From JAWXTK01 sp044433645 (lineage in GTDB: Bacteria; Bacteroidota; Bacteroidia; Bacteroidales; Rikenellaceae): a DNA stretch of 64,000 bases. The stretch is from contig JAWXTK010000011.1 in NCBI GenBank assembly GCA_044433645.1, positions 1-64,000 of the forward strand. Reading direction: 5' to 3'. Position 1 is the first letter of the stretch; every line of letters begins with the position of its first letter. Shown here piece by piece: positions 29,521 to 38,327 of this stretch. Both the position numbers and the translations under genes were made by a program. The notes beneath the pieces are model-generated. The model saw nothing but the letters and a program-made list of their open reading frames with translations, was not told where the DNA came from and searched no databases.

Positions 29521-29528
29521 CAAAGATA
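29521..29528 (-). promoter_or_regulatory. -7 element of the rpe promoter
   Basis: TATCTTTG on the minus strand matches TAnnTTTG, 19 nt before rpe. It is divergent from the rmuC element 46 bp away. Confidence 0.55.
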
Positions 29529-29574
29529 TCCATTTTTTGCGACTTTTTCATCCTTAAAATTACAAAATTAGTAG

Positions 29575-29582
29575 TATCTTTG
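29575..29582 (+). promoter_or_regulatory. -7 element of the rmuC promoter
   Basis: TATCTTTG matches TAnnTTTG, 26 nt before the rmuC start codon. Confidence 0.6.
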
Positions 29583-29608
29583 TCTAAACCAACTAAAAAT
29601 CAAAATAA

Positions 29609-31030
29609 ATGGGAACAGAGCTATACATCTTTGGCTTTACTATTTTAATCTTAGCAGTAGTAATTATCCTTCTGCTAAGACAAAAAAAAGCACCTGCCAC
29701 AACAAATAACGACGAGGTAATCAAGGCTCAAACACAGCTAGAATCCATGAGTGAAAGGCTTGTGATTGAGCAACAACAAAACGAAAAACTAAGCCAGGAG
29801 CTTAACGAAAATAAAGAGCAAAAAATCAAGGCACAAACCGAACTTGATGCACTAAAATCTCAACTTACAGCCATAAACGAAAGACTTATGGTTGAGCAAC
29901 AACAAAACGAAAAACTAAGCCAAAATCTCAACGAAAATAAAGAGCAAAAAATCAAGGCTCAAAGCGAACTTGATGCACTAAAATCTAAGATTGAACAAGA
30001 TAAAAAACAAAATAAGGAGCTGGGAGATAGCCTAAAAAACGAGTTCAAAACTCTGGCTAATGAGATCATGGACGACAAAACTCGCAAACTAGCCCTAAAT
30101 TCAAAGGAAAGTTTAGACGAGATTTTAAAACCTTTCAAAGACAATATTTATGAGTTCCAAAAACGCGTAAACACCATACACTCAGAGGATAGCACACGTC
30201 ACGGAGAGCTTAAGGCCGAGATTAAAAACCTACTTGAGCTCAATCGCAAAATCACCGATGAGACCACAGCCCTAACCAACGCACTAAAAGGGAACAGCAA
30301 GGTGCAGGGCGATTGGGGTGAGATGATACTAGAGAAAATCTTAGAAAATTCTAACCTTAAAAAAGGAGTGCATTTCACAGCTCAGGAATCACTAAATGAC
30401 GAGGCTGGCAACCGTCTCAGACCCGATTTTATACTAAACCTTCCCGAGGGCAAGCAAATTGTTATAGACTCTAAAGTCTCGCTAAAAGCCTTTGTCAATT
30501 ACCAAGAAGCTAAGGACAAACCAGCCGAGGAACAGGCCATGAAAGCACTTAATTTATCTATTAAAAATCATATTGCAGAACTGTCGAACAAAAATTATCA
30601 GGCTCTGGTAAATTCTTTGGACTTTGTTATTATGTTTATCCCAAGCGAGGGAGCATTTTTGTCAGCTATGCAATACGACAATACGCTGTGGAACGAGGCC
30701 TATAATAAAAAGATAATCATCAGTAGCCCAACGAACCTTTTTGCTCAGCTAAAAATGGTGAGTGATTTGTGGAAGAGAGAGGATCAGAGTAAACAATCGC
30801 AGGAGATTGCACGCCAGGGAGCTGCCTTATATGATAAGTTTGTGGGATTCTTAGAAACCATGGATAATCTAGGCAAGAGCCTGGATAAGTCAAACGAGAG
30901 CTATGCTAAGGCTGTAAATATCTTAAAAACCGGCAAGGGTAATCTTATCGGCAGAGCGCAAAAGATGGAAGCGCTGAGCATACAGGCGACTAAGAAATTG
31001 CCTAAGAACTACGAGGATTTCGAGCAGTAG
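29609..31030 (+). CDS. rmuC: DNA recombination protein RmuC homologue
   Basis: An N-terminal membrane helix (residues 5-24) is followed by a long coiled coil to about residue 135 and then the RmuC nuclease-like domain (NSKVQGDWGEMILEKILE, LRPDFILNLPEGKQIVIDSKVSL, FIPSEGAFLSA). Family members limit DNA inversions or rearrangements. The coiled coil contains an almost exact 42-residue tandem duplication. The length of 473 residues is within the family range. Confidence 0.93.
   Translation: MGTELYIFGFTILILAVVIILLLRQKKAPATTNNDEVIKAQTQLESMSERLVIEQQQNEKLSQELNENKEQKIKAQTELDALKSQLTAINERLMVEQQQNEKLSQNLNENKEQKIKAQSELDALKSKIEQDKKQNKELGDSLKNEFKTLANEIMDDKTRKLALNSKESLDEILKPFKDNIYEFQKRVNTIHSEDSTRHGELKAEIKNLLELNRKITDETTALTNALKGNSKVQGDWGEMILEKILENSNLKKGVHFTAQESLNDEAGNRLRPDFILNLPEGKQIVIDSKVSLKAFVNYQEAKDKPAEEQAMKALNLSIKNHIAELSNKNYQALVNSLDFVIMFIPSEGAFLSAMQYDNTLWNEAYNKKIIISSPTNLFAQLKMVSDLWKREDQSKQSQEIARQGAALYDKFVGFLETMDNLGKSLDKSNESYAKAVNILKTGKGNLIGRAQKMEALSIQATKKLPKNYEDFEQ
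29743..29994 (+). repeat. 126-bp tandem duplication inside rmuC
   Basis: Two 126-bp (42-codon) units lie head to tail; the shared EQQQNEKLSQ-type sequence recurs at exactly this period (29771 and 29897). Differences are few and mostly single bases, so the duplication looks recent. Confidence 0.85.
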
Positions 31031-31048
31031 GTTTTTTTAGTTTTTAAA

Positions 31049-31172
31049 GCCTCATTAGCTCACCGGGGAGCACCCCGGCCGTCGGAGACGTTAAATGTCA
31101 ACGGGGCACGACACTCCTGAAAAAACAAAATGCTTGCATTTTGGTCGGAGTGCCACAAATCGCAAGATTTGT
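31049..31172 (+). repeat. Interspersed hairpin repeat, copy C
   Basis: It starts with GCCTCATTAGCTCA, 18 nt after the rmuC stop and in the sense direction. A GGGG-AGCA-CCCC hairpin is closed by C-G (T-A in copy B). The shared core TGTCAACGGGGCACGA follows, then CACTCC/GGAGTG arms around a CAAAATGC/GCATTTTG hairpin, and an ACAAATC/GATTTGT stem. Confidence 0.8.
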
Positions 31173-31252
31173 AATTTGAATTATGAATTATTTTTCGCTG
31201 ACGTATTTAAATCGGGGTTTAGGGTGACGTGCTGTGGCTATCTGCTCAAAAA

Positions 31253-31283
31253 AGCTACTAAATAAAAAAAGCACCCTGGAAAG
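31253..31283 (+). repeat. Direct repeat of the tRNA-Arg terminator arm
   Basis: This 31-nt segment (starting AGCTACTAAAT) recurs at 31390-31419 with a single A-run length difference. The spacer between the copies carries no gene; the rest of 31173-31387 shows nothing I can name. Confidence 0.75.
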
Positions 31284-31387
31284 TGGCAAAATCTTTTTCG
31301 CAGGAATCCTTAGATTTCTGGCGTGTTTTTGTAGCTAAATTTATTTAGCGTGCTTTTTCAAAAAAGCATCAACAATAGATAGCTCAT

Positions 31388-31444
31388 AGAGCTACTAAAT
31401 AAAAAAGCACCCTGGAAAGGGTGCTTTTTTTATTTAGTAGCTCT
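31388..31444 (-). terminator. Long palindrome and terminator at the 3' end of tRNA-Arg
   Basis: Arms 31388-31413 and 31418-31444 pair over 26 positions with one extra T and loop GGAA. The inner GCACCCT/AGGGTGC stem flanked by A6/T7 is a strong bidirectional terminator. The outer arm extends into the last seven bases of the tRNA acceptor strand. Confidence 0.85.
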
Positions 31445-31509
31445 GCCAGGACTCGAACCTGAATCTTCAGTTTAGGAAACTAACGTTCTATCCCTTGAAC
31501 TACAGGGCC
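31438..31509 (-). tRNA. tRNA-Arg (anticodon CCT), atypical acceptor stem
   Basis: The reverse complement gives a 72-nt cloverleaf: D stem GTTC/GAAC, anticodon stem TTAGT/ACTGA around TTCCTAA, T stem TCAGG/CCTGG with loop TTCGAGT. Acceptor strands GGCCCTG and CAGAGCT leave a C-A mismatch at 4-69 and a G-T pair at 1-72. CCA is not encoded. It may be functional or beginning to decay. Confidence 0.82.
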
Positions 31510-31520
31510 TTAAACGATGC

Positions 31521-32531
31521 TTATCTAGAGAAATCTCCTCCGTCGTAAGCCCATTTAATGTATATCGAACCCCATGTGAAACCACCTCCAAAGGCAGCTA
31601 AAATAAGGTTGTCTCCTTTTTTAAGTCTTGTCTCGTAATCCCACAAACATATAGGTAAAGTACCTGCTGTAGTGTTACCATATTTGTCGATGTTAATCAT
31701 ACATTTATCACGCTCTATGCCCATTCTGTGTGCCGTAGCCTCGATGATTCTAAGATTAGCTTGGTGAGGCACAAGATATGCGATATCCTCGGCAGCCAAT
31801 TTGTGGCGTTTCATCATGCTTACTGCAACGTCTGACATATTAGACACAGCAGCTTTAAACACAGCCTGACCCTCTTGGTGAATGTGGTGCCATTTGTTAG
31901 TTACAGTCTCCAAAGATGAAGGGTAAGCCGAGCCTCCTGCTTTTATGTGAAGATGCTGAGCACCACCACCGTCTGAATGTAAGATAGCATCTACAACTCC
32001 ATAGCCCTCAGTGTCAGGCTCTAACAACACTGCACCTGCTCCGTCGCCGAAGATAGGGCAAGTATTACGGTCTGTATAATCAACAATAGAAGACATTTTA
32101 TCTGCACCTACAATGATGACTTTTTTGTAAGCACCTGTCTCAATAAATTTTGCTCCTGTCTCTAGAGCAAATAAAAATCCACTGCAAGCAGCAGATATAT
32201 CATAACCAAAAGCATTGGTTAATCCAACTTTGTGACAAATCAAATTCGCAGTTGACGGGAAAAACATATCAGGGGTAACCGTCGCACAAATTAACAAATC
32301 AATATCTTTAGGGTCTACACCTGTTTTCTCTAACAGATTCTCAACAGCATGTGCTCCCAAGTAAGATGTACCTACTCCTTCACCTTTTAAAATGTGACGA
32401 GTTTTAATACCAATACGAGTCATTATCCACTCGTCTGAGGTATCGACCATTGTGCTTAACTCCTGATTATCAAGAATATATTCAGGTAAATAAGCACCAA
32501 CGCCTGTTATTGATGCTGTAATTTTTTTCAT
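31521..32531 (-). CDS. fabH: 3-oxoacyl-ACP synthase III (FabH)
   Basis: Starts fatty acid synthesis by condensing an acyl-CoA with malonyl-ACP. The active-site Cys116 is in ISAACSGF, the catalytic His in VPHQANLRI and the Asn in KYGNTTAG. The length of 336 residues is normal. It overlaps plsX by one base and ends the yceD-rpmF-plsX-fabH operon, a conserved arrangement. Confidence 0.96.
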   Translation of the reverse strand: MKKITASITGVGAYLPEYILDNQELSTMVDTSDEWIMTRIGIKTRHILKGEGVGTSYLGAHAVENLLEKTGVDPKDIDLLICATVTPDMFFPSTANLICHKVGLTNAFGYDISAACSGFLFALETGAKFIETGAYKKVIIVGADKMSSIVDYTDRNTCPIFGDGAGAVLLEPDTEGYGVVDAILHSDGGGAQHLHIKAGGSAYPSSLETVTNKWHHIHQEGQAVFKAAVSNMSDVAVSMMKRHKLAAEDIAYLVPHQANLRIIEATAHRMGIERDKCMINIDKYGNTTAGTLPICLWDYETRLKKGDNLILAAFGGGFTWGSIYIKWAYDGGDFSR

Positions 32532-33472
32532 TAATTGAAAATTTCTTGTAGTTTGGCGATAACTTGTGATTGTATAGTCACCTCAGTTTGCAAAATCATG
32601 TTTTGCACTGCTAACGCACTAGAACATCCGTGTCCTATAATCACTGCACCATTAATACCTAGTACAGGTGTGCCTCCTACTCGTTCATAATTCATTCTAT
32701 CAATAAATTCGTTGTGAACCCCTTGCTCATCAAGAACATGATAGAATCCCTCGGCCATTTTAAGCATTGTGTTACCTACAAAAGCATCACAAACAACAAC
32801 GTCTGCTTTGCCCGAGAATATATATTTAGACTCTAAGTTTCCTATAAAGTTAATATTTTCATTCTCAGCCATAATCTCATAGGCAGCTTTAACTGCTAAA
32901 TTACCCTTAGATTTTTCTTCGCCAATATTAAGAAGAGCCACAGTGGGTTTCTCTTTGCCTAATACATGCTGGTAATAAGTTTGCCCCAAAATAGCGTATT
33001 GATCCAATACGTCTGCTTTGCAGTCTACATTTAGTCCAACATCAAGCACTAGAACTGTACCTCCGTCTTTGGCAGGTATAACAGATGAGATAGCAGGGCG
33101 AATTACTCCGTTAATTTGCTTAACAGAATACATACAACCAACCATCATAGCACCAGTGCTACCAGCACTAGCGAAACCATCTATTTTATTTTCTTTTAAA
33201 TATTTGAAACCAACAGTTATGCTTGAATCAGTTTTTTTAGCAAAAGATTGTGCAGGATTGTCACACATAGATATCACCTCAGAGCAGTGAACTATCTCAA
33301 AAGTATCCTCAGAGCAATTTTGCTCTTTAAGAATAGCTTTTATTTGCTCGCTATCTCCAAATAATACTATTTTACTATCCTTACCAATAAGTTTTGAGGC
33401 TGCAACTGCGCCCAAAACTATTTCAAGTGGAGCATAATCTCCCCCCATTGCATCTAAACCGATTTTTAGCAT
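32531..33472 (-). CDS. plsX: Phosphate acyltransferase PlsX
   Basis: Makes acyl-phosphate from acyl-ACP for phospholipid synthesis. The family start [19 protein letters not shown] is clear, with SAGSTGAMM and [10 protein letters not shown] further on. The length of 313 residues is normal. It lies between rpmF and fabH on the same strand. Confidence 0.96.
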   Translation of the reverse strand: MLKIGLDAMGGDYAPLEIVLGAVAASKLIGKDSKIVLFGDSEQIKAILKEQNCSEDTFEIVHCSEVISMCDNPAQSFAKKTDSSITVGFKYLKENKIDGFASAGSTGAMMVGCMYSVKQINGVIRPAISSVIPAKDGGTVLVLDVGLNVDCKADVLDQYAILGQTYYQHVLGKEKPTVALLNIGEEKSKGNLAVKAAYEIMAENENINFIGNLESKYIFSGKADVVVCDAFVGNTMLKMAEGFYHVLDEQGVHNEFIDRMNYERVGGTPVLGINGAVIIGHGCSSALAVQNMILQTEVTIQSQVIAKLQEIFN

Positions 33473-33501
33473 AATTTTCTAGTTTTCTAAAAAGAAATAC
33501 C

Positions 33502-33684
33502 TTATTCAGCTTTTTTCTCGATAGCCATTTTGCTGCGGTAGAAACCACACTCAGGGCATACACGGTGGTAAAGAACTGCTGAACCACAGTTAGAACATAC
33601 TGCTACTGTTGGAGCAACAGCTTTGTAGTGAGTTCTTCTTTTGTCTCTTCTTGTAGAAGAAACCTTATGTTTAGGATGTGCCAT
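33502..33684 (-). CDS. rpmF: 50S ribosomal protein bL32
   Basis: A 60-residue zinc-type L32 starting MAHPKHKVSSTRRDKRR, with two Cys pairs (CSNCG and CPECG). The neighbours yceD and plsX are the classic context. Confidence 0.96.
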   Translation of the reverse strand: MAHPKHKVSSTRRDKRRTHYKAVAPTVAVCSNCGSAVLYHRVCPECGFYRSKMAIEKKAE

Positions 33685-33703
33685 TTTAAAATGTTTTTAA
33701 ATG

Positions 33704-34273
33704 TTATTTATTTAGTTTTTCTTTCAATTCTTTTAGTTTAGACCACTCTGGGTCGCTCTCTTTATCTTGTTTATTAGCTATGATTCTCTCAAATTCATCA
33801 TCACTAACTATGTTAAATTTACTGAGCATCTCACTGTCACACAACAAGTTACCGTTCTCATCCTGGCCATGTACCCTTTGGTAAGGAAGCGCAAGGACTA
33901 TACTCTCGTAAATGTATTGAGTTAAGTCAATTTCACTGTCTGCGGCGCTTATCCACATAGTGTCCTCGTCGTACTCCTCACTAGTTTCACCCTCTCTAGC
34001 TGTTAATTTACCCTCAAATTCTATATTTATGGGGCAACTTTCCAAACATCTATCACATTCTACGCACACTTCACCCTTTAAATTAACATCTAATTTAACT
34101 CCTGCTGATATTTTTTGAGCCAAAACCACTAATTTCAAATCGCCCGAAAGCAATTCTGTGCCTGATAATGCATCAAAAAACTCCTGCCCTACGCTTATCT
34201 CAAAGCGTTGAGTATCAGATGTTAAACTTTTATATGGTAATAAAATATCTTTCAAAATCTCAGTTTTATCCAT
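33704..34273 (-). CDS. yceD: DUF177/YceD-family protein (23S rRNA accumulation protein)
   Basis: The family is linked to 23S rRNA accumulation and is found directly upstream of rpmF. The conserved Cys cluster CVECDRCLESCP lies near residues 69-80, and a Glu/Asp-rich acidic segment follows. The length of 189 residues is typical. It heads the operon, behind a full -33/-7 promoter. Confidence 0.9.
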   Translation of the reverse strand: MDKTEILKDILLPYKSLTSDTQRFEISVGQEFFDALSGTELLSGDLKLVVLAQKISAGVKLDVNLKGEVCVECDRCLESCPINIEFEGKLTAREGETSEEYDEDTMWISAADSEIDLTQYIYESIVLALPYQRVHGQDENGNLLCDSEMLSKFNIVSDDEFERIIANKQDKESDPEWSKLKELKEKLNK

Positions 34274-34283
34274 AAAGAGTGCA

Positions 34284-34314
34284 CAAAGGTAATAAAAATT
34301 ACTTTAATTTCAAA
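34284..34314 (-). promoter_or_regulatory. Promoter of the yceD-rpmF-plsX-fabH operon
   Basis: On the minus strand TTTG (34311-34314) is followed after 19 nt by TACCTTTG (34284-34291), an excellent match to the Bacteroidetes consensus, 10 nt before the yceD start. Confidence 0.8.
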
Positions 34315-34399
34315 CTCTTAGGCTTAAGAATTTTACAACTATACCTATAATTTAAAGATAATCTTTAGAGCTAGTGTATTAAATTTGCAAAATAAATTT

Positions 34400-34407
34400 T
34401 ATCTTTG
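34400..34407 (+). promoter_or_regulatory. -7 element for the orphan gene and miaB
   Basis: TATCTTTG matches TAnnTTTG, 24 nt before the start at 34432. No -33 element is at the expected distance. Confidence 0.6.
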
Positions 34408-34431
34408 CATCATAAAATTTAAAGGCTTTAG

Positions 34432-34797
34432 ATGAAAGAGTTTACTCTAGAATTAGATTGCGATAACGCGCTTTGGCATCGTTTTAACATTTATTTGAGC
34501 GTAGTTTGCTTTGATGCAGATGGCACTCAGAGTGATTTCTGCAACTTGGCAAAACACGCAGAGCAAAGCGCACAAAAAAACCAAGCCTTAAAGCTTATAA
34601 CCAGAAAATGCAGTAAAATAACAATACACCTATATATAATACCCGAGATTTTTCCTCAGAGCAAGGCTGTGGACTCATTGCCCACACTGCAGGCCAACTT
34701 AAAAGTATCATCACAAGGGAAAACCCTAGATCTTGAAACCATAGACGTAGACCAACTAGGAGGAGGAAGTATATCAGGCAAAGAAATAACACTATAA
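34432..34797 (+). CDS. Hypothetical protein upstream of miaB
   Basis: A 121-residue protein I do not recognise. No signal peptide or membrane segment is seen. It looks beta-rich (alternating strands such as KITIHLYII and KVSSQGKTLDLETI) with three Cys in the first 60 residues and a Gly-rich segment LGGGSISGK near the end. It has its own -7 element and ends three nt before miaB, so the two are almost surely one transcript. A role linked to tRNA modification is possible but unsupported. Confidence 0.7.
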   Translation: MKEFTLELDCDNALWHRFNIYLSVVCFDADGTQSDFCNLAKHAEQSAQKNQALKLITRKCSKITIHLYIIPEIFPQSKAVDSLPTLQANLKVSSQGKTLDLETIDVDQLGGGSISGKEITL

Positions 34798-34800
34798 AAC

Positions 34801-36162
34801 ATGGACTTACAAAACATCCGTCCCACGCTAGGAGGCAACAAGCGCAAACTTTATGTTGAGACCTATGGTTGCCAGATGAACGTTGGCGACACAGAAATCG
34901 TAGTATCTATCTTAACTAATGAGGGTTATATTTATACTAACGAGCTTGAACAAGCAGATATAATTCTTCTAAACACCTGTTCGATAAGAGATAATGCCGA
35001 GCAAAAAATATGGCACAGACTTCAGGAGATCAAACACCTAAAAACACGCAAAAACGGAGTTCAAATAGGCATTATAGGCTGCATGGCCGAGAGACTAAAA
35101 GAGCAATTAATCGAAAAAACTAAGTTTGTAGACATAGTTGCAGGCCCTGATTCTTACCGTGACTTGCCCAAGCTATTGCGTGAGGCTAAGGCTGGTGACA
35201 CGGCTGTGAATGTTTTATTATCGCGCGAGGAGACTTATGCAGATATAGCACCTGTGCGTCTTGACGAAAACGGGGTTAGTTCGTTTATTTCCATTATGCG
35301 TGGTTGCAATAATATGTGTACTTACTGCGTAGTGCCTTACACTCGTGGCGCTGAACGAAGTAGACCTTTAGAGAGCATATTAGCCGAAGTAAAACAAGTG
35401 TTAGATGCTGGTTATAAAGAAGTTACACTACTTGGTCAGAACGTGAATTCTTATCGCTGGCAGAGCGAGGGAGAGAGCGTAGACTTTGCTGATTTGATAG
35501 AAAAAGTTGCTCTATTTGCACCTGAGCTAAGAATAAGATATTCAACTTCTCATCCTAAGGATATCAGCGACAAACTAATACTTACCATGGCAAAATACGA
35601 TAATATTTGCAATCACATTCACCTGCCAGCTCAATCAGGCAGCAGTAAAATGCTCAAACAGATGAATCGTAAATATACACGAGAGTGGTATCTGGAAAGG
35701 GTTTCGGCTATCAAACGCATCTTGCCCGATTGTTCTATTACAACAGACCTTATAGCAGGTTTTTGTTCTGAGAGCGAGGAGGATCACGAGCAAACCTTAT
35801 CACTTATGCGTGAGGTGGGTTATGAATATGCCTTTATGTTTAAATATTCTGAGCGCCCTAACACTAAGGCTGAGCGCACCATGGATGATGATGTTGACGA
35901 GAAGGTAAAAACACGCAGATTAACCGAGATTATCAACTTGCAAAACGAGCTTTCGCTTGCGAGCAATCTAAGGGATATAGGCAAAGAGTTTGAGGTGTTA
36001 ATTGAGGGTGTTTCTAAGAAAAGTGAGGAGCAATTATTTGGTCGCACGCCACAAAATAAGGTTGTAATTTTTGACAGACACAATTTTAATACGGGCGACA
36101 AGGCTAGGGTTAGGGTTGTTAAGTGTTCTTCGGCCACGCTTATTGGCGAGGTGGGGTTGTAG
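34801..36162 (+). CDS. miaB: tRNA-2-methylthio-N6-dimethylallyladenosine synthase MiaB
   Basis: Radical SAM methylthiotransferase acting on A37 of tRNAs. The N-terminal UPF0004 domain starts with VETYGCQMNVGD and uses CSIRDNAEQK and GCMAERL Cys residues for the second cluster. The radical SAM motif is in GCNNMCTYCVVPYTRG. A C-terminal TRAM domain holds GRTPQNKVV. The length of 453 residues is complete. Confidence 0.96.
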   Translation: MDLQNIRPTLGGNKRKLYVETYGCQMNVGDTEIVVSILTNEGYIYTNELEQADIILLNTCSIRDNAEQKIWHRLQEIKHLKTRKNGVQIGIIGCMAERLKEQLIEKTKFVDIVAGPDSYRDLPKLLREAKAGDTAVNVLLSREETYADIAPVRLDENGVSSFISIMRGCNNMCTYCVVPYTRGAERSRPLESILAEVKQVLDAGYKEVTLLGQNVNSYRWQSEGESVDFADLIEKVALFAPELRIRYSTSHPKDISDKLILTMAKYDNICNHIHLPAQSGSSKMLKQMNRKYTREWYLERVSAIKRILPDCSITTDLIAGFCSESEEDHEQTLSLMREVGYEYAFMFKYSERPNTKAERTMDDDVDEKVKTRRLTEIINLQNELSLASNLRDIGKEFEVLIEGVSKKSEEQLFGRTPQNKVVIFDRHNFNTGDKARVRVVKCSSATLIGEVGL

Positions 36163-36204
36163 TTTATAGAGCCACTAACTAAAAGCAACTCATTATCAGA
36201 CAAT

Positions 36205-36270
36205 TAAAAGGGTCTTAAGGGTCTAACAGGGCCGAAAGGGTTTATCCACTTTTGACCCTAAAATCCCTTA
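36205..36270. repeat. Imperfect inverted repeat between miaB and the esterase
   Basis: GGGTCTTAAGGGTC-type sequence (36210-36223) faces GACCCT (36254-36259) and CCCTTA (36265-36270). It resembles the stronger hairpin at 57551-57628, which also carries AGGGTCTT and sits in a convergent gap. It may end both transcripts. Confidence 0.4.
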
Positions 36271-36273
36271 AAT

Positions 36274-37101
36274 CTATTTAATAAATTTCAACTCACGAAG
36301 GAATTTAAGCGATTCATCCATGGAAATCTTGAAATACTCGCCATCGCGCTTGTAGCTATTAAAATCGCTGTGAAAACAATTCTCGTAAATTAACAAATCA
36401 CAACGAGCACCGGCATCCTCAACAGCCTTCTTAAACGCCTTGGCCGATGCCACGGGAACGTGTTTATCTCTATCTCCGACAAAATAAATTGTTGGGGGCG
36501 ATGACTTCTTAATATTATGCAAGGCTGACAGCCTCTGCCACTCACCAAAATTTTGCACTAAACCCGAATGATATCCCTCAGGCGAAGTGTCACTCACGGG
36601 ATTAATTAATACCATGGCGTTGGGCACGGGTGAAATCTTGAGGTTGTCCTCTGCGCTGTCAATTTCTGTGATAAAGGCCGTAGCTGAAGCTAAGTGACCT
36701 CCTGCCGACTCACCTGAGGCTACGATTTTCTTAGGATTTATTTTGAACTTTTTGGCATTACCCCTCACAAATCTCATAGCCGACTTTGCATCTTCTATAC
36801 TCTTGTCAGGCAAGGTTTTATCGCGCGAGAAAACTCTGTAATCAACCAAAAAAGCCACCATACCATGCTCTACATATATTTCTGCATGGGGCCTAAGCTG
36901 ATTGAGCTTACCTCCATGCCACCCACCACCGAAAAACAACACAACGGCCGGAGCGTTCTTGGGTGTTGTGGCAGATGACAATTTAGTGATAGTCAAATCG
37001 CGCTTACCTGTGTTTTTATAAGTGAAAACCTCCTCTAAAATCTCGGCCTTTGCACTTAGAAAGACCAGGCAAAAAACTAATAAAACTATTAATTTTCTCA
37101 T
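36274..37101 (-). CDS. Secreted alpha/beta-hydrolase (esterase), copy 1
   Basis: A 275-residue hydrolase with a signal peptide (hydrophobic 4-17, cleavage near AKA). The oxyanion segment FFGGGWHGG precedes the nucleophile Ser in the GESAG motif; the likely Asp is in FVGDRDKHVP and the His in ENCFHSDFN. This is the carbohydrate-esterase or lipase-like arrangement. It is a tandem paralogue of the next gene, six nt apart. The substrate is unknown; acetylated glycans are plausible. Confidence 0.82.
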   Translation of the reverse strand: MRKLIVLLVFCLVFLSAKAEILEEVFTYKNTGKRDLTITKLSSATTPKNAPAVVLFFGGGWHGGKLNQLRPHAEIYVEHGMVAFLVDYRVFSRDKTLPDKSIEDAKSAMRFVRGNAKKFKINPKKIVASGESAGGHLASATAFITEIDSAEDNLKISPVPNAMVLINPVSDTSPEGYHSGLVQNFGEWQRLSALHNIKKSSPPTIYFVGDRDKHVPVASAKAFKKAVEDAGARCDLLIYENCFHSDFNSYKRDGEYFKISMDESLKFLRELKFIK

Positions 37102-37106
37102 CTTAA

Positions 37107-37934
37107 CTATTTTATAAATTTAATCTCTTTTAAAAATTTTATAGCCTCATCCATGGTGATTTTAAAGTACTTACCCTCGTACTTATAATTATTAAAGAAA
37201 CCATGGGTGCAATTCTCATAAATTTTTAAATCACACCTAGCTCCTGCACCCTCAACAGCTGTCTTAAATGCCTGGGCAGATGCCACTGGAACATGAATAT
37301 CTTTAGTGCCCACAAAGAAAATTGCAGGGGGTGAAGTTTTTTCTATATGGTGCAGGGGCGAAAGCCTTTTCCAATCACCAAAATTCTTTACGCTCTGAGG
37401 ATAATAACCCTCGGGCGAGGTGTCGCTCACGGGATTAAACAATATCATCGCATTAGGCACGGGCGAGATTTTAAGATTATCATCGGGGCAATCAAATTCC
37501 GTAATAAAAGCAGTTGCTGAGGCAAGATGACCCCCTGCTGATGCACCTGAGGCTATGATTTTCTTAGGATTGATGCCTAACTCTTTGGCGTTTTCTCTAA
37601 GATAACGCATGGCCGATTTAGCATCCTCTATGCTTATAGCTGGAGTTGCCTTATCACGCTTAGCAAGCCTATAATCAGCCAAGAAAGCCACTACCCCATT
37701 TTCTGCAAATATCTCTGCCTGAGGTTTAAGTTGGCTAAGTTTACCACCACTCCAGCCTCCTCCAAAGAACAAAACTATTGCAGGAGCATTTTTTTCGACC
37801 TTATCTGATGTTACTTTCATCATTTTAAGGTTGGTTGTATTTGTATTTTTGTAAATAAAGGTCTCTGTTTTTACTTCGGCACTAAGGCTCACACACGACA
37901 GCACAAAAAGGCCTAAAAGTAATATATTTCTCAT
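37107..37934 (-). CDS. Secreted alpha/beta-hydrolase (esterase), copy 2
   Basis: A close paralogue of copy 1 at the same length, including the signal peptide. The nucleophile is in GASAG, the Asp in VGTKDIHVP and the His in ENCTHGFFNNY. The C-terminal half is more alike between copies than the N-terminal mature region. It is transcribed first. Different Ser-flanking and His-flanking residues suggest diverged specificity. Confidence 0.82.
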   Translation of the reverse strand: MRNILLLGLFVLSCVSLSAEVKTETFIYKNTNTTNLKMMKVTSDKVEKNAPAIVLFFGGGWSGGKLSQLKPQAEIFAENGVVAFLADYRLAKRDKATPAISIEDAKSAMRYLRENAKELGINPKKIIASGASAGGHLASATAFITEFDCPDDNLKISPVPNAMILFNPVSDTSPEGYYPQSVKNFGDWKRLSPLHHIEKTSPPAIFFVGTKDIHVPVASAQAFKTAVEGAGARCDLKIYENCTHGFFNNYKYEGKYFKITMDEAIKFLKEIKFIK

Positions 37935-37994
37935 AATTATAGCTTTAACATTTAAACAAAATTAATAATTTTAATCCTTTATTACAAGCAAAAG

Positions 37995-38025
37995 TTGGAA
38001 TGTTAATAAATTATAACTATATTTG
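37995..38025 (+). promoter_or_regulatory. Promoter of rpmB-rpmG-DUF4295
   Basis: TTG (37995-37997) is followed after 20 nt by TATATTTG (38018-38025), 47 nt before rpmB. Both elements match the Bacteroidetes consensus. Confidence 0.8.
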
Positions 38026-38072
38026 CAGGCTCTTAAAAGAATTTAAGAGAGTAATTAAACAATTTGTATTAG

Positions 38073-38306
38073 ATGAAAATTTGCGAAATCACAGGAAAGG
38101 TTGCAATCGTTGGAAACAATGTTTCTCACTCGCACCTAAAGACTAAGCGCAGATTCAACCCGAATCTGAAAACAAAACGCTTTTGGTCAGAAGAGGAAAG
38201 CCGCTGGATTACACTTAAAGTAACTGCTGCTGGAATTAAAACAATTAACAAAAAGGGTCTAGCTACTGCTCTTAAAGAGGCTGTCGCACCCCGTAAGGTT
38301 TACTAA
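38073..38306 (+). CDS. rpmB: 50S ribosomal protein bL28
   Basis: A 77-residue protein starting MKICEITGKVAIVGNNVSHS, then RRFNPNLKTKRFW, as in L28. It heads a three-gene ribosomal cluster. Confidence 0.96.
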   Translation: MKICEITGKVAIVGNNVSHSHLKTKRRFNPNLKTKRFWSEEESRWITLKVTAAGIKTINKKGLATALKEAVAPRKVY

Positions 38307-38327
38307 TCATTTTAGAGAAGGTAAAAA

